Shown here: one piece after another, positions 7,295-15,807 of the stretch | Layout of the letters: the number at the start of each line of letters is the position of its first letter | How positions within the stretch are numbered: position 1 is the first letter of the stretch | Source: Sphingopyxis macrogoltabida | GTDB taxonomy: Bacteria; Pseudomonadota; Alphaproteobacteria; Sphingomonadales; Sphingomonadaceae | NCBI RefSeq assembly: GCF_001307295.1 | Contig: NZ_CP012704.1 | Span: 1-30,496 of the forward strand | Direction: 5' to 3' | DNA length: 30,496 nucleotides | The notes under the pieces: generated by a model | What the model was told of the DNA's origin: nothing | Databases searched by the model: none | The model's input: only the letters and a program-made list of their open reading frames with translations | Made by a program: the position numbers and the translations under genes

Positions 7295-7585
7295 ATGAAG
7301 ATCAGGAACGTGATCCATAAGGGATTGCGACGCTTCATCGAGACCGATGATGCTAGCGGGCTGCAGCCCGCCGTCGTGGCCAAAATCCGGCGCATGGTCT
7401 CCTTTCTCCAGGACATGGAGAAGGAGGACGAGCTGCGCACGGTGCCGAGCTGGAAGGCCCATCAGCTGACCGGCGACCGCAAAGGCACCTGGAGCCTGTT
7501 CGTGACCAAGAACTGGCGGATGACGTTCCGGATCGATCGGGGCGAGATCGAGATCGTCGACCTCGACTATGAAGATTACCACTAG
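7295..7585 (+). CDS. higB: HigB-like RelE-superfamily toxin
   Basis: A 96-residue toxin resembling ribosome-dependent mRNA interferases of the HigB type. Recognisable family stretches are MKIRNVIHKGLRRFIETD at the N-terminus, WKAHQLTGDRKGTWSL near the middle, and the closing KNWRMTFRI and IVDLDYEDYH, the typical end of HigB/RelE proteins. The toxin precedes its antitoxin, the order usual for higBA. The gene is preceded by a good promoter and has almost no 5' leader. It sits between the GTPase/DUF262 pair and the restriction-modification genes, where it may stabilise the island. Confidence 0.88.
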   Translation: MKIRNVIHKGLRRFIETDDASGLQPAVVAKIRRMVSFLQDMEKEDELRTVPSWKAHQLTGDRKGTWSLFVTKNWRMTFRIDRGEIEIVDLDYEDYH

Positions 7586-7594
7586 GAGGTGGCC

Positions 7595-7927
7595 ATGGCT
7601 GCAAATCTGGGACTCCGCTTGAAGAACCCCGCCCATCCCGGCGGCTTCATCAAGCACGAGATCATCGAACCTCTCGGCCTGTCGGTGACCGCCGCGGCCG
7701 AAGTGCTGGGGGTCACGCGGGCGACGCTCTCGACGCTGCTCAACGAGCGGGCGCACCTGTCGCCGGAGATGGCGCTGCGGATCGAGAAGGCCTTCGGCGT
7801 CTCGATGGACACGCTCATGCGGATGCAGAACAGCTACGACATTGCCCAGGCCCGCAAGCGGGAAGGGGACATCAAGGTTGCCCCCTTCAAGGGCAAGCCG
7901 ATCGATCCGCAGCCGTCGATGATCTGA
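7595..7927 (+). CDS. higA: HigA-like antitoxin (XRE family)
   Basis: A 110-residue HTH protein of the HigA addiction-module antidote family. It opens with NPAHPGGFIKHEIIEPLGLS, the family's N-terminal signature, followed by the helix-turn-helix (VTAAAEVLGVTRATLSTLLN) and EMALRIEKAFGVSMDTLMRMQ. It should bind and neutralise HigB and repress the shared promoter. ATG 7595 is chosen over the in-frame GTG 7589 because AGGAGG lies 7 bases before the ATG and overlaps the higB stop. The C-terminal tail after VAPFKGKP is short and Pro-rich. Confidence 0.88.
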   Translation: MAANLGLRLKNPAHPGGFIKHEIIEPLGLSVTAAAEVLGVTRATLSTLLNERAHLSPEMALRIEKAFGVSMDTLMRMQNSYDIAQARKREGDIKVAPFKGKPIDPQPSMI

Positions 7928-7961
7928 CGCGAATGCTCCTTCCTTCTTGCAAGTGCACCTC

Positions 7962-8588
7962 ATGAGTTTAATCAAGTCCAGAGAGCGAGTGAACGATCAC
8001 GGTGAGGTATTCACTCCCCCGTGGCTCGTCGAAAAGATGCTCGATATCGTCAAAGGCGAGACGGAGCGCATCGACGCGCGCTTTCTTGAACCTGCCTGCG
8101 GCAGCGGCAATTTCCTGGTGCCGATCCTTCAGCGCAAGCTTGCGGCAGTGCAACTGAAATTCGGTAAGTCTGAATTCGAGCGGCGCCACTACGCGCTGTT
8201 TGGCCTTATGTGCTGCTACGGTATCGAGCTGCTGCCCGACAATATCGCCGAATGCCGCGCGAACATGCTGGAGGTCTTTGCTGACTATCTCGGCGTCGGC
8301 CAGCAGGACGAGGCCTATCGCGCCGCCTCCTTCGTGCTGACGCTCAATCTCGTCCATGGCGATGCCATGACCATGCGCGACACAGCGGGCGCGCCGATCA
8401 GCGTCGTGGAGTGGGGCTATTTAGGAAAGGGCAAGTTCCAGAGGCGGGATTTCCGGCTCGATGTGCTCACCGGAATGGCAAGTTTCAGCGCCGAGGACTC
8501 GCTCTTCGCCAGCCTCGGGAAGCACGAAATCTTCACGCCCACATCATCATATCCGCCGATGTCGCTTGGCGACCTCGCGGCAATGTGA
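7962..8588 (+). CDS. N6-adenine DNA methylase-like protein, short form lacking NPPY
   Basis: A 208-residue protein with the N-terminal half of an N6-adenine methyltransferase: EVFTPPWLVEKMLD at 15-28, SAM-binding motif I FLEPACGSGNFL at 41-52, a YGIELLPDNIAECRANM region, and VHGDAM (motif III-like). No catalytic (N/D)PPY motif follows; the protein ends at LGDLAAM. It may be a SAM-binding partner or specificity helper of the larger methylase 21 bp downstream, or a naturally truncated copy. ATG 7962 is chosen over the upstream TTG because the conserved HGEVFTPP block normally lies close to the N-terminus; no strong ribosome site is visible. It starts 34 bp after higA. Confidence 0.75.
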   Translation: MSLIKSRERVNDHGEVFTPPWLVEKMLDIVKGETERIDARFLEPACGSGNFLVPILQRKLAAVQLKFGKSEFERRHYALFGLMCCYGIELLPDNIAECRANMLEVFADYLGVGQQDEAYRAASFVLTLNLVHGDAMTMRDTAGAPISVVEWGYLGKGKFQRRDFRLDVLTGMASFSAEDSLFASLGKHEIFTPTSSYPPMSLGDLAAM

Positions 8589-8609
8589 CGGCGGTACAGG
8601 GGGAAAAGA

Positions 8610-10190
8610 ATGAACGAACAGGCGGGATTCACATTGCGGGGGCGCAATCCCGACGTTTTGACCTGCATCGCCAACCTGTCGAACGACGAGGTGTTTACGC
8701 CGCCGGAGTTCGCCAACCGGATGCTGGACACACTGGCCGAGGCGTGGGCAACGGCCAATGACGGGGCGAGCATATGGGGAAATCGAAATGTTCGATTCCT
8801 CGACCCCTTCACCAAGTCTGGCGTCTTCCTGCGCGAGATCACCACGCGGCTGATTGCTGGGCTGGCCGATGAAATCCCAGAGCTGCAGGAGCGGGTCGAT
8901 CATATCCTGACCCGCCAGGTTTTTGGCATCGGCATCACTAAACTCACTAGCCTGTTGGCGCGACGCAGCCTTTATTGCTCGAAGTATGCCAACGGCGAAC
9001 ATTCGGTCGCCAGCAGCTTCAAGACGGAAGTCGGTAACATCTGGTTTGAGCGGATCGAGCACACCTGGAACGGAGGGAAGTGCTCGTTCTGCGGTGCGCC
9101 CCGCTCCCTCTTTGACCGCGACAAAGGCCTGGAGAACCACGCCTATGCTCTCATTCACACCAACAACATAAAAGCTCGCATTGGAGAGCTGTTCGGAGCC
9201 GACATGCAGTTCGATGTACTTATCGGAAACCCTCCCTATCAGATGACCGGCGGGGCTGGCGGAACAAGTGATTCATCTATCTATCATCTGTTCGTTGAGC
9301 AGGCGATGGCGCTGGAGCCAAGATATATTTCGATGGTAATTCCATCTCGCTGGATGGCAGGTGGCCGTGGGATGGATGATTTTCGTCAGGCTTTCCTGAG
9401 CGGCGGTCATCTGAAGGAATTAGTTGACTTTCCCGCGTCGGCGGAAGTTTTCCCTGGTGTCGAAATCAAGGCCGGCATCTGCTATTTCCTATGGGATAGG
9501 GCACATAAGGGGAAGTGCAATGTCACGACGTTTCGCGGCGGCGAAGCCATCGGTCCTATAGCACGCAAACTTGATGAGTATGACATCTTTGTTCGTGATG
9601 GACGAGCGCTATCAATTCTTCATAAGGTTCTTTCACACGATGAGGTTCCTATAAACAGCATTTTAAGCCGAGATACCGCCTTTGGCCTTGCCTCAAATTT
9701 TGCTCAATTTCGCGCGACTGAGCGCGATGGCGATGTGGCACTTTTTTTCATTCAGAGGATGAAGAGAGGCGTCGGGTACGTAGCTCGTGATACCATAAGG
9801 AAGAGTATTCCTCTCATCGACAAGTGGAAGCTTCTCGTACCGGAAGCTTATAATGGTGGCGACGCGGTTCCACATCAAATACTTGGCAAGCCTGTTGTTG
9901 CCCCACCTAACTCAGTGTGCACTCAGTCATTTCTTGTATTTAGCGTTGATACTCAACAAGAGGCTGAGAGTGTGCGATCGTACTACTCCACGCGCTTGTT
10001 TAGGTTTCTGGTGTCTCAACGAAAAATAACTCAGCATGCGCTGAACTCAACTTACTCATGGGTCCCAATGCAGACATGGGACACGACTTGGACGGATGAG
10101 ATGCTGTACGAGAAATATGGCATTTCAGCGGACGAGCAGGCTTACATCGAGTCTCAAGTTCGCGCGATGGATGTCGGCGATGGCGAGTAA
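8610..10190 (+). CDS. Eco57I-type N6-adenine DNA methyltransferase
   Basis: A 526-residue DNA methyltransferase. It repeats the EVFTPPEFANRMLD block (from about 27), has an altered motif I (FLDPFTKSG, D65) and a canonical catalytic motif IV, LIGNPPYQ with NPPY at 207-210. A CSFCGAP element (about 156-162) might bind a metal but only one CxxC pair is obvious. The C-terminal half (IPSRWMAGGRGMDDFRQAF, then the KPVVAPPNS and YSWVPMQTW regions) resembles the target-recognition part of Eco57I-like enzymes. This part is visibly lower in GC than the first half and the neighbours, suggesting a mosaic origin of the specificity region. It should methylate adenine to protect host DNA from the nuclease-helicase encoded next, whose start overlaps its end. 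Confidence 0.85.
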   Translation: MNEQAGFTLRGRNPDVLTCIANLSNDEVFTPPEFANRMLDTLAEAWATANDGASIWGNRNVRFLDPFTKSGVFLREITTRLIAGLADEIPELQERVDHILTRQVFGIGITKLTSLLARRSLYCSKYANGEHSVASSFKTEVGNIWFERIEHTWNGGKCSFCGAPRSLFDRDKGLENHAYALIHTNNIKARIGELFGADMQFDVLIGNPPYQMTGGAGGTSDSSIYHLFVEQAMALEPRYISMVIPSRWMAGGRGMDDFRQAFLSGGHLKELVDFPASAEVFPGVEIKAGICYFLWDRAHKGKCNVTTFRGGEAIGPIARKLDEYDIFVRDGRALSILHKVLSHDEVPINSILSRDTAFGLASNFAQFRATERDGDVALFFIQRMKRGVGYVARDTIRKSIPLIDKWKLLVPEAYNGGDAVPHQILGKPVVAPPNSVCTQSFLVFSVDTQQEAESVRSYYSTRLFRFLVSQRKITQHALNSTYSWVPMQTWDTTWTDEMLYEKYGISADEQAYIESQVRAMDVGDGE

Positions 10191-12738
10191 GCCCGCAATT
10201 GAGGAAATCCTCACCCCAAAGCCGGAAGCACGCCCCCGCATCTACGCCTATTCGATCGCATCCGACACACACAGCGGCCTTCTCAAGGTCGGTCAGACCA
10301 CTCGCGACGTGACGCAGCGTGTCTCGGAGCAGCTCAAGACGGCCGCGATCACCAATTACACGATCGAGCTGGACGAAAACGGGGAGCGTGATGATGGCGG
10401 CATCATCACCGATCACGCAGTGCGTGAAGCCCTAAAGCGAAAGGGTTTTGCCAATCCGCAGCTCGAATGGATGCGCTGCACGGTGGCCGACGTGAAAACC
10501 GTGCTCGCAGAGCTGCGCTCAGGCCAGCAATTCACCGGCACTCACCATGAGGATTTCCCGCCGCGCAAAGAGCAGGCGGAAGCGGTCGATCAGACCTACG
10601 CCTATTTCCGCTCCCGCTGGGAACAGGACCCCAAGGCGGTGCCGCGCTTCCTCTGGAACGCGAAGATGCGGTTCGGCAAGACGTTCACGTCCTACCAGCT
10701 CGCCAAGAAGCTTGGAGCGAAGCGGGTACTGGTCCTGACGTTCAAGCCAGCGGTCGAGGATGCGTGGCAGGCCGACCTGGAAAACCATCGGGATTTCGAT
10801 GGCTGGCAGTATCTCTCCCGCAAATCGGGGCGCGACCCGAGCCAGATTGATCCCGAAAAGCCCGTGGTATTCTTCGGCTCTTTCCAGGACCTCCTTGGCC
10901 GCGACAAGGCCGGAAATATCAAGGCCCGCCATGAGTGGGTGCATACGACGAATTGGGATTTGGTCGTGTTCGACGAATACCATTTCGGCGCCTGGCGGGA
11001 GACGGCCAAGGAGCTGTTCGAGGGCGAGGAAGAGGCAGTCGCCAAGAAGGAGACCAGCCTTGAGTATGCAGCAGACCTCGAAGACGTGAACGAGGATCTC
11101 GGCGTCCTCTCAGAGAGCGAGGCCGAGTTCCTGCCGATCACGACACGGGCTTACCTCTATCTCTCGGGAACGCCTTTCAAGGCCCTGGCCACCGGCGAGT
11201 TCATCGAGGAGCAGATTTTCAACTGGACCTACACCGACGAGCAGAAGGCCAAGGCCGCGTTTGCGGCCAAAAATCCCGGTAAGCGGAACCCCTACGGGGC
11301 GTTGCCGCAGATGCGCCTGCTGACCTACCAGATGCCTGACGAGCTGCTGGCAATCGCCAGCGCAGGCGAGTTCGACGAGTTCGACCTGAACGCCTTTTTC
11401 AGTGCAACAGGTACGGGCGACGCGGCGGAGTTCAAGTTCAAGAACGATGTCCAGAAGTGGCTCGACATCATCCGCGGCGGCTATGCGCCGCAGACGGTCA
11501 AGAGCCTCAAGGCCGGCACCAGGCCGCCATTCCCCTATTCGGACGTGCGGCTGCTGCCCTATCTGCAACACTCCTTCTGGTTTTTGCCGAACGTGGCCGC
11601 CTGCCACGCCATGGCTAACCTGCTCAAGGAGCGGCAGAACACCTTCTGGCACGATTACAACGTGATCGTGTCCGCCGGTGCGACGGCAGGGATCGGCCTC
11701 GACGCGCTGCCGCCGGTGCGCGAAGCGATCGGCAGCGGCTTTGACACCAAGACGATCACTCTGTCCTGCGGCAAGCTCACCACCGGCGTCACCGTCGCGC
11801 AGTGGTCGTCGATCCTGATGTTGCGGAACCTTAAGTCGCCGGAAACCTACTTTCAGGCGGCGTTCCGGGTGCAATCGCCATGGTCGATCAAGAACCCCAA
11901 CGGGGATGATCCGAACGAGGAAGAGGTCCTCAAGCCGGTCTGCTTCGTATTCGATTTCGCCCCGACGCGCGCGCTGCGCCAGCTCTCGGAATACGGCATT
12001 GGCCTTTCGCCTGGCGAGGCCAATCCCGAGAATGCTGTCCGCGAGCTGGTCTCGTTCCTCCCTGTGCTCGCCTATGACGGCGCGAACATGACACAGATCG
12101 ATGCCGGCGGTATCCTCGATATCGCCATGGCTGGGACCTCGGCCACGCTGCTCGCGCGCAAGTGGGAATCGGCGTTGCTGGTCAATGTCGACAACGACAC
12201 GCTCCGTCGTGTTCTGGACAATCCCGAAGCAATGGCCGCCGTCGAGCGGATCGAAGGATGGCGGTCTCTCGGGGACAACATCATCGAGACGATCATCAAC
12301 AAGAGCGAGACGGTTAAAGACCTTAAAGCCAAGGCGAAGGAAAAGGGGGGCGAGCTGTCTGCGAAAGAGAAGAAGGAGCTGACGGACGAGGAGAAGGAGT
12401 ACAAATCGAAGCGCAAGCTGGTGCAGGAGAAGCTGATCAAGTTTGCCACACGCATTCCGGCCTTCATGTACCTGACGGATTTTCGCGAAAATACGCTTCA
12501 AGATGTCATCACCAAATTGGAGCCCGAGCTGTTCCAATCGGTAACGGGCCTGACGGTCGCGGACTTTCACCTGCTCGTGCGGCTTAAGGTGTTCAACACG
12601 GAGCGCATGAACGAAGCAGTGTTCGCCTTCCGGCGATATGAGGACGCCTCGCTCCGGTATACCGGCATCGAAAGCCACGAAGGGCTGACGCATTATGGCC
12701 TTTACGACACCGTGGTTGCAAAGGACGAGGCAGCCTGA
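10180..12738 (+). CDS. GIY-YIG-like nuclease fused to a DEAD/DEAH-type helicase (restriction subunit)
   Basis: An 852-residue protein with a GIY-YIG/T5orf172-like N-terminus (residues 21-50: IYAYSIASD, then LLKVGQTTRDVTQRV) followed by a superfamily 2 helicase. The helicase shows Walker A AKMRFGKT (K167), DEYH box at 265-268, motif III YLSGTPF and a motif VI-like FQAAFRVQSPW. A lysine/glutamate-rich coiled-coil-like segment (KAKAKEKGGELSAKEKKELT) lies in the C-terminal third. It is best read as the DNA-translocating and cleaving partner of the methylases upstream, though the GIY-YIG signature is loose and the catalytic residues were not individually confirmed. ATG 10180 overlaps the methylase stop by 11 bases; ATG 10171 is an alternative. 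Co-translation supports a single restriction-modification operon. Confidence 0.78.
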   Translation: MASKPAIEEILTPKPEARPRIYAYSIASDTHSGLLKVGQTTRDVTQRVSEQLKTAAITNYTIELDENGERDDGGIITDHAVREALKRKGFANPQLEWMRCTVADVKTVLAELRSGQQFTGTHHEDFPPRKEQAEAVDQTYAYFRSRWEQDPKAVPRFLWNAKMRFGKTFTSYQLAKKLGAKRVLVLTFKPAVEDAWQADLENHRDFDGWQYLSRKSGRDPSQIDPEKPVVFFGSFQDLLGRDKAGNIKARHEWVHTTNWDLVVFDEYHFGAWRETAKELFEGEEEAVAKKETSLEYAADLEDVNEDLGVLSESEAEFLPITTRAYLYLSGTPFKALATGEFIEEQIFNWTYTDEQKAKAAFAAKNPGKRNPYGALPQMRLLTYQMPDELLAIASAGEFDEFDLNAFFSATGTGDAAEFKFKNDVQKWLDIIRGGYAPQTVKSLKAGTRPPFPYSDVRLLPYLQHSFWFLPNVAACHAMANLLKERQNTFWHDYNVIVSAGATAGIGLDALPPVREAIGSGFDTKTITLSCGKLTTGVTVAQWSSILMLRNLKSPETYFQAAFRVQSPWSIKNPNGDDPNEEEVLKPVCFVFDFAPTRALRQLSEYGIGLSPGEANPENAVRELVSFLPVLAYDGANMTQIDAGGILDIAMAGTSATLLARKWESALLVNVDNDTLRRVLDNPEAMAAVERIEGWRSLGDNIIETIINKSETVKDLKAKAKEKGGELSAKEKKELTDEEKEYKSKRKLVQEKLIKFATRIPAFMYLTDFRENTLQDVITKLEPELFQSVTGLTVADFHLLVRLKVFNTERMNEAVFAFRRYEDASLRYTGIESHEGLTHYGLYDTVVAKDEAA

Positions 12739-12790
12739 CCAGAAAACCCTAAGCCTGACCATACATTAGTTTACATATTTTGCATTTGGG

Positions 12791-12819
12791 TTGACATTTC
12801 TACCCTTCAGTGACACAAT
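12791..12819 (+). promoter_or_regulatory. Candidate promoter of the ietA-ietS operon
   Basis: TTGACA (12791-12796) is a perfect -35, and CACAAT (12814-12819) stands 17 bp downstream as a modest -10. Transcription would begin near ATG 12827, again implying little or no leader, as for higBA in the same island. Confidence 0.5.
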
Positions 12820-12826
12820 AATGGGT

Positions 12827-13951
12827 ATGGAAGTTGACAAGTCCCTTGTATCTGCGCTGATCGAAGCCGCCATGTCGGCGAATTACACCGGAGTCCGCCG
12901 TATCGGCGGCCAGATCGCCAAAAGCCTAGCGGAACAAGACGACCTGGAGGGCGCGAAGGCCCTCCAGTCGCTGCTCCGGAAGCGTGGCGTCCCCCTTCAA
13001 GCTTCGGGCTATGCCGAGGCGCTTCCGCGTGACGCAGGATCGCGACTACCCCTCATTGAAGAGGGGCAATGGCCGACAACGCCGATCATGCTCGGGGGGG
13101 AGGCTGGCCAGACCATCTCGCAGTTCATCGAGGATGCGCAGCATATCAGCTTGCTGGCCGAGAAGGGCGTTTCCGCGCGCCTTGGCCTGTTGCTTTACGG
13201 CCCGCCAGGAACGGGGAAAACCCTGCTGGCGGGACATATCGCGGCGTCGCTGCAACGGCCGCTCTACGTCGCCCGTCTTGATTCCCTGATCTCGTCTCGA
13301 CTTGGCGAAACCGCCAAAAATGTCCGGGGGATATTCGATTTCGTGCCTGCTCGTAACGCGGTGCTGTTCCTCGACGAAATGGACGCCATTGCAAAGCTTC
13401 GCGATGATCGGAACGAGCTGGGCGAGCTAAAGCGTGTCGTGAACACCGTTCTTCAGGGGCTCGATTCCCTGACGGACGACGTGGTGACCGTCGGCGCGAC
13501 CAACCATCCACACCTCCTCGATCCCGCCATTTGGCGGCGCTTTCCCTACAAGGTGAAGCTGGATCTTCCCGATGAGGACGTGCGCGCCAGCATGTGGGAG
13601 CATTTCCTGTTTCAGGAAGATGCCCTTCACAAAGACAATGCGCGCTTGCTGGCGCGGGTTTCAGAAGGGCTGAACGGCGCGGATATCGAGAATATCGCGC
13701 TCGCGTCACGGCGGCGGGCGATCCTCAGTGACCGCGAGGTCGATCTGGCGCGTATCCTTCTCGCGGTTAGCGGATCAAAAACCGGCAGCCCACGCCTGCT
13801 CGACAGCCGGGACCTGGAAACGGCGGATAAGAAGGTTCTGACCCGCCTGCTCCACGAAAAGGGCGGCATCGGCCAAGCCGAGATTGGCAAGATCGTCGGT
13901 GTCAGTCGTCAGATGGTGCACCGCTATCTGAAGGAGGCGATCGATGGTTGA
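12827..13951 (+). CDS. ietA: AAA-family ATPase, IetA-like (antitoxin/defence partner of IetS)
   Basis: A 374-residue single AAA+ module: Walker A GPPGTGKT at 125-132, Walker B VLFLDEMD at 179-186, a sensor-like VGATNHP and an arginine-finger-like IWRRFPYKVKL. The C-terminus (GQAEIGKIVGVSRQMVHRYL) looks like a helix-turn-helix, which is unusual for a protease-associated ATPase and may allow autoregulation. The pairing with a subtilisin-like protease gene directly downstream matches the IetA/IetS pair, described first as a plasmid-stability toxin-antitoxin system on pTiC58, where the ATPase homologue is the antitoxin, and later as an anti-phage system. The start is taken at ATG 12827; ATG 12821 is equally possible. 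It overlaps ietS by 8 bases. Confidence 0.78.
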   Translation: MEVDKSLVSALIEAAMSANYTGVRRIGGQIAKSLAEQDDLEGAKALQSLLRKRGVPLQASGYAEALPRDAGSRLPLIEEGQWPTTPIMLGGEAGQTISQFIEDAQHISLLAEKGVSARLGLLLYGPPGTGKTLLAGHIAASLQRPLYVARLDSLISSRLGETAKNVRGIFDFVPARNAVLFLDEMDAIAKLRDDRNELGELKRVVNTVLQGLDSLTDDVVTVGATNHPHLLDPAIWRRFPYKVKLDLPDEDVRASMWEHFLFQEDALHKDNARLLARVSEGLNGADIENIALASRRRAILSDREVDLARILLAVSGSKTGSPRLLDSRDLETADKKVLTRLLHEKGGIGQAEIGKIVGVSRQMVHRYLKEAIDG

Positions 13952-15686
13952 TACTCCACGGCGGCCGCTGCTGAACCCCGTTCTGCGCTTCATCAAGGAC
14001 CCCAAACCGGAAGGGGTGTCCGGCGGCGGAAAGAACGCGAGCAGCATCAAGACGGACCGCCTGCCCGAACAGCGGCGCGTGCTGTCTCGACAGTTCCTTG
14101 CCCTGTCCGAAGAGACGGCGCAGCGCCCCCGGTTCGATGGACGCGTTGTGCTCTACGCGGCGATGTTCGACGACTCCCTTGCGCCCAGCTACACGCCCTC
14201 GGACCTCTTTAGCCCGACGCGGGATGCGCGGCTCATTGCTCCTTATCGGTCGGGATACCTCGTCGAAGTGGCGGCGAACCAGCTTCCCGCTTTTGCGCGC
14301 CTCGTGCAGCGCACGGACCTGGCCAAGGAACAGGTGGACATCTCTCGCATCGAAGCCGTCCGCTTTTTCGAGAACGAGGATACCACCGGAGCCACGTCTC
14401 TGGACGAGATTTGGGATGCTGCGCCGGAAACCAAGGGAGGCAGGGCCTTCACAGTCTGGCTCATGCCTCTGCGCGGCCGCGATGCCTCAGAAGAACTGAT
14501 CGAGCGCTTTGCTGCGCTCCGCGATGGCACGATCACACCGCCGCCGCCTCTTCTGGCGGGCGTCGATCTCGACGCCGAGAGCGATGTTCCGGTCGTGATG
14601 CGGCGCAGCCTGCGTGCGGCGGGCGCGAGCGGCGACCGCATTAATCTCGCGATGCGGGCTTATCGCCTGCGCCGTCGGGCGCGCACAACGGTTCTCGTTG
14701 CGTCGCGGGCCGCGCTTGGCCAGCTTGTCGCGTCCGGCACCGTATTCCGTATCGAGCCGGTACAGCCGATAAGCTCCACCTCGCCCGGGGAGGGTCGGGA
14801 GCCGGACCGCCCTTTACCGGAAAACTTGACGATGCTGCCAATCGTCGGCGTCGTTGATGGCGGCATGACGGCGGGGTCCTACCGTCATGCAGAGGCATGG
14901 CGCGCGCCGCCGCTCGTCGCTGATGGCGCGGCCGATACCCAGCATGGAAATTGGGTAACCTCTCTCGTGGTGCAGGGTCATGACTGGAACAACAATCTCA
15001 CCCTGCCGCCGCTCTACTGCCAGGTCGGCACGGCCCAAGCCCTCGCAAAGCAAGCGTCGGGGGTCTTCGTCGACCCTCAGGATTTTATCGCCTATGTGGA
15101 TGGAGTGATGGCAGCAAACCCGGACACGCGGGTTTGGAATTTCTCCCTCAATCAGGCCTACGCCTGCGATCTCGAAGCCGTGAGCGCGCTCGGGCATGAT
15201 ATTGCCTTGCTGGCGCGCAAGCACCGCGTGCTGCCCATCATCTCCGTAGGCAACAAGCCGGGCTCCCGGCTTCAGCCGCCCGCCGATTGCGAAGCGGCGA
15301 TCACAGTCGGAGGCCGGAGTCACGACGGCAACGGCGATCCGGCGGGGGAATGTCCCGTGAGCCTGTGTGGGCCAGGGCCGTCCAGTATGCTCAAGCCCGA
15401 CCTCTCGCATTTTTCGCACGTCCGCGTCTTGGGCGGGCATCTCATTCGGGGGTCGAGCTTCGCAACGTCCCTCACGTCGCCGCTCGCTGCACACACGATG
15501 GAGCGGGTGCGCGACGCCTCTCCGGACCTTGTGAAGGCTCTGCTGCTGCACAACTCGGACGGGATGAACTTCGATCCGGCCATGGGCTTTGGCACCCCGT
15601 CGGCCGCCTCGCTGCCCTGGGAGTGCCGACCTGGCTTTGTTACGCTGCAATGGCGCGCGACGCTTCGCCCTGGCGCAGCCTATTAG
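13944..15686 (+). pseudogene. ietS: Subtilisin-like serine protease IetS, 5' part cut by Tn3 insertion
   Basis: This is the N-terminal 580 residues of an S8-family protease. The whole catalytic triad lies here: D305 in GVVDGGM, H334 in QHGNWV, and S505 in RGSSFAT; VGNK supplies a probable oxyanion asparagine. The frame ends at a TAG created where the transposon joins the target, the final G being the first base of the transposon. Joining residue 579 to the segment from 19790 restores an uninterrupted 757-residue protein. In IetAS systems the protease is the toxic effector restrained by the ATPase. The truncated product could still be a folded, perhaps active, catalytic domain, but it lacks the C-terminal 178 residues, so function is uncertain. 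Confidence 0.82.
15681..15685 (+). repeat. Target-site duplication, left copy (TATTA)
   Basis: TATTA immediately precedes the left end of the transposon and is repeated at 19790-19794 immediately after its right end. A 5-bp duplication is the hallmark of Tn3-family insertion. Confidence 0.9.
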
Positions 15687-15723
15687 GCCCAGTCGGCCCG
15701 AAGCTGCGATTTTGGTCATCTTG
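15686..15723 (+). repeat. Transposon left inverted repeat
   Basis: Begins GGCCCAGTCGGCCCGAAGCT and continues to 15723. It matches the right end in all but two positions, near 15716 and 15720. Confidence 0.92.
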
Positions 15724-15772
15724 GAGAACACGTCGGGAACGGGCTGGTTGTTGTTGACGATCGCCCATGCGA

Positions 15773-15801
15773 GGAACGACGTTCCGCTCCGATAAGGGAG
15801 C
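15773..15801 (+). promoter_or_regulatory. Dyad elements upstream of tnpA
   Basis: GGAACGACGTTCC (15773-15785) is a palindrome, followed directly by GCTCC (15786-15790) pairing with GGAGC (15797-15801). A TTGACG lies at about 15754. These may be the tnpA promoter-operator or a hairpin over the ribosome site AAGGGAG, limiting transposase translation. Confidence 0.4.
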
Positions 15802-15807
15802 GGCGTT

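Noticed and set aside
7962..8588. Short methylase gene as a frameshifted pseudogene
   Set aside because: No continuation with NPPY was found in the other frames before the next gene starts, and the reading frame ends cleanly; a genuine short subunit is more likely.
11110..12762. Minus-strand open frame of 550 codons opposite the helicase gene
   Set aside because: Antisense of a well-supported helicase; composition is typical of shadow frames in GC-rich DNA.
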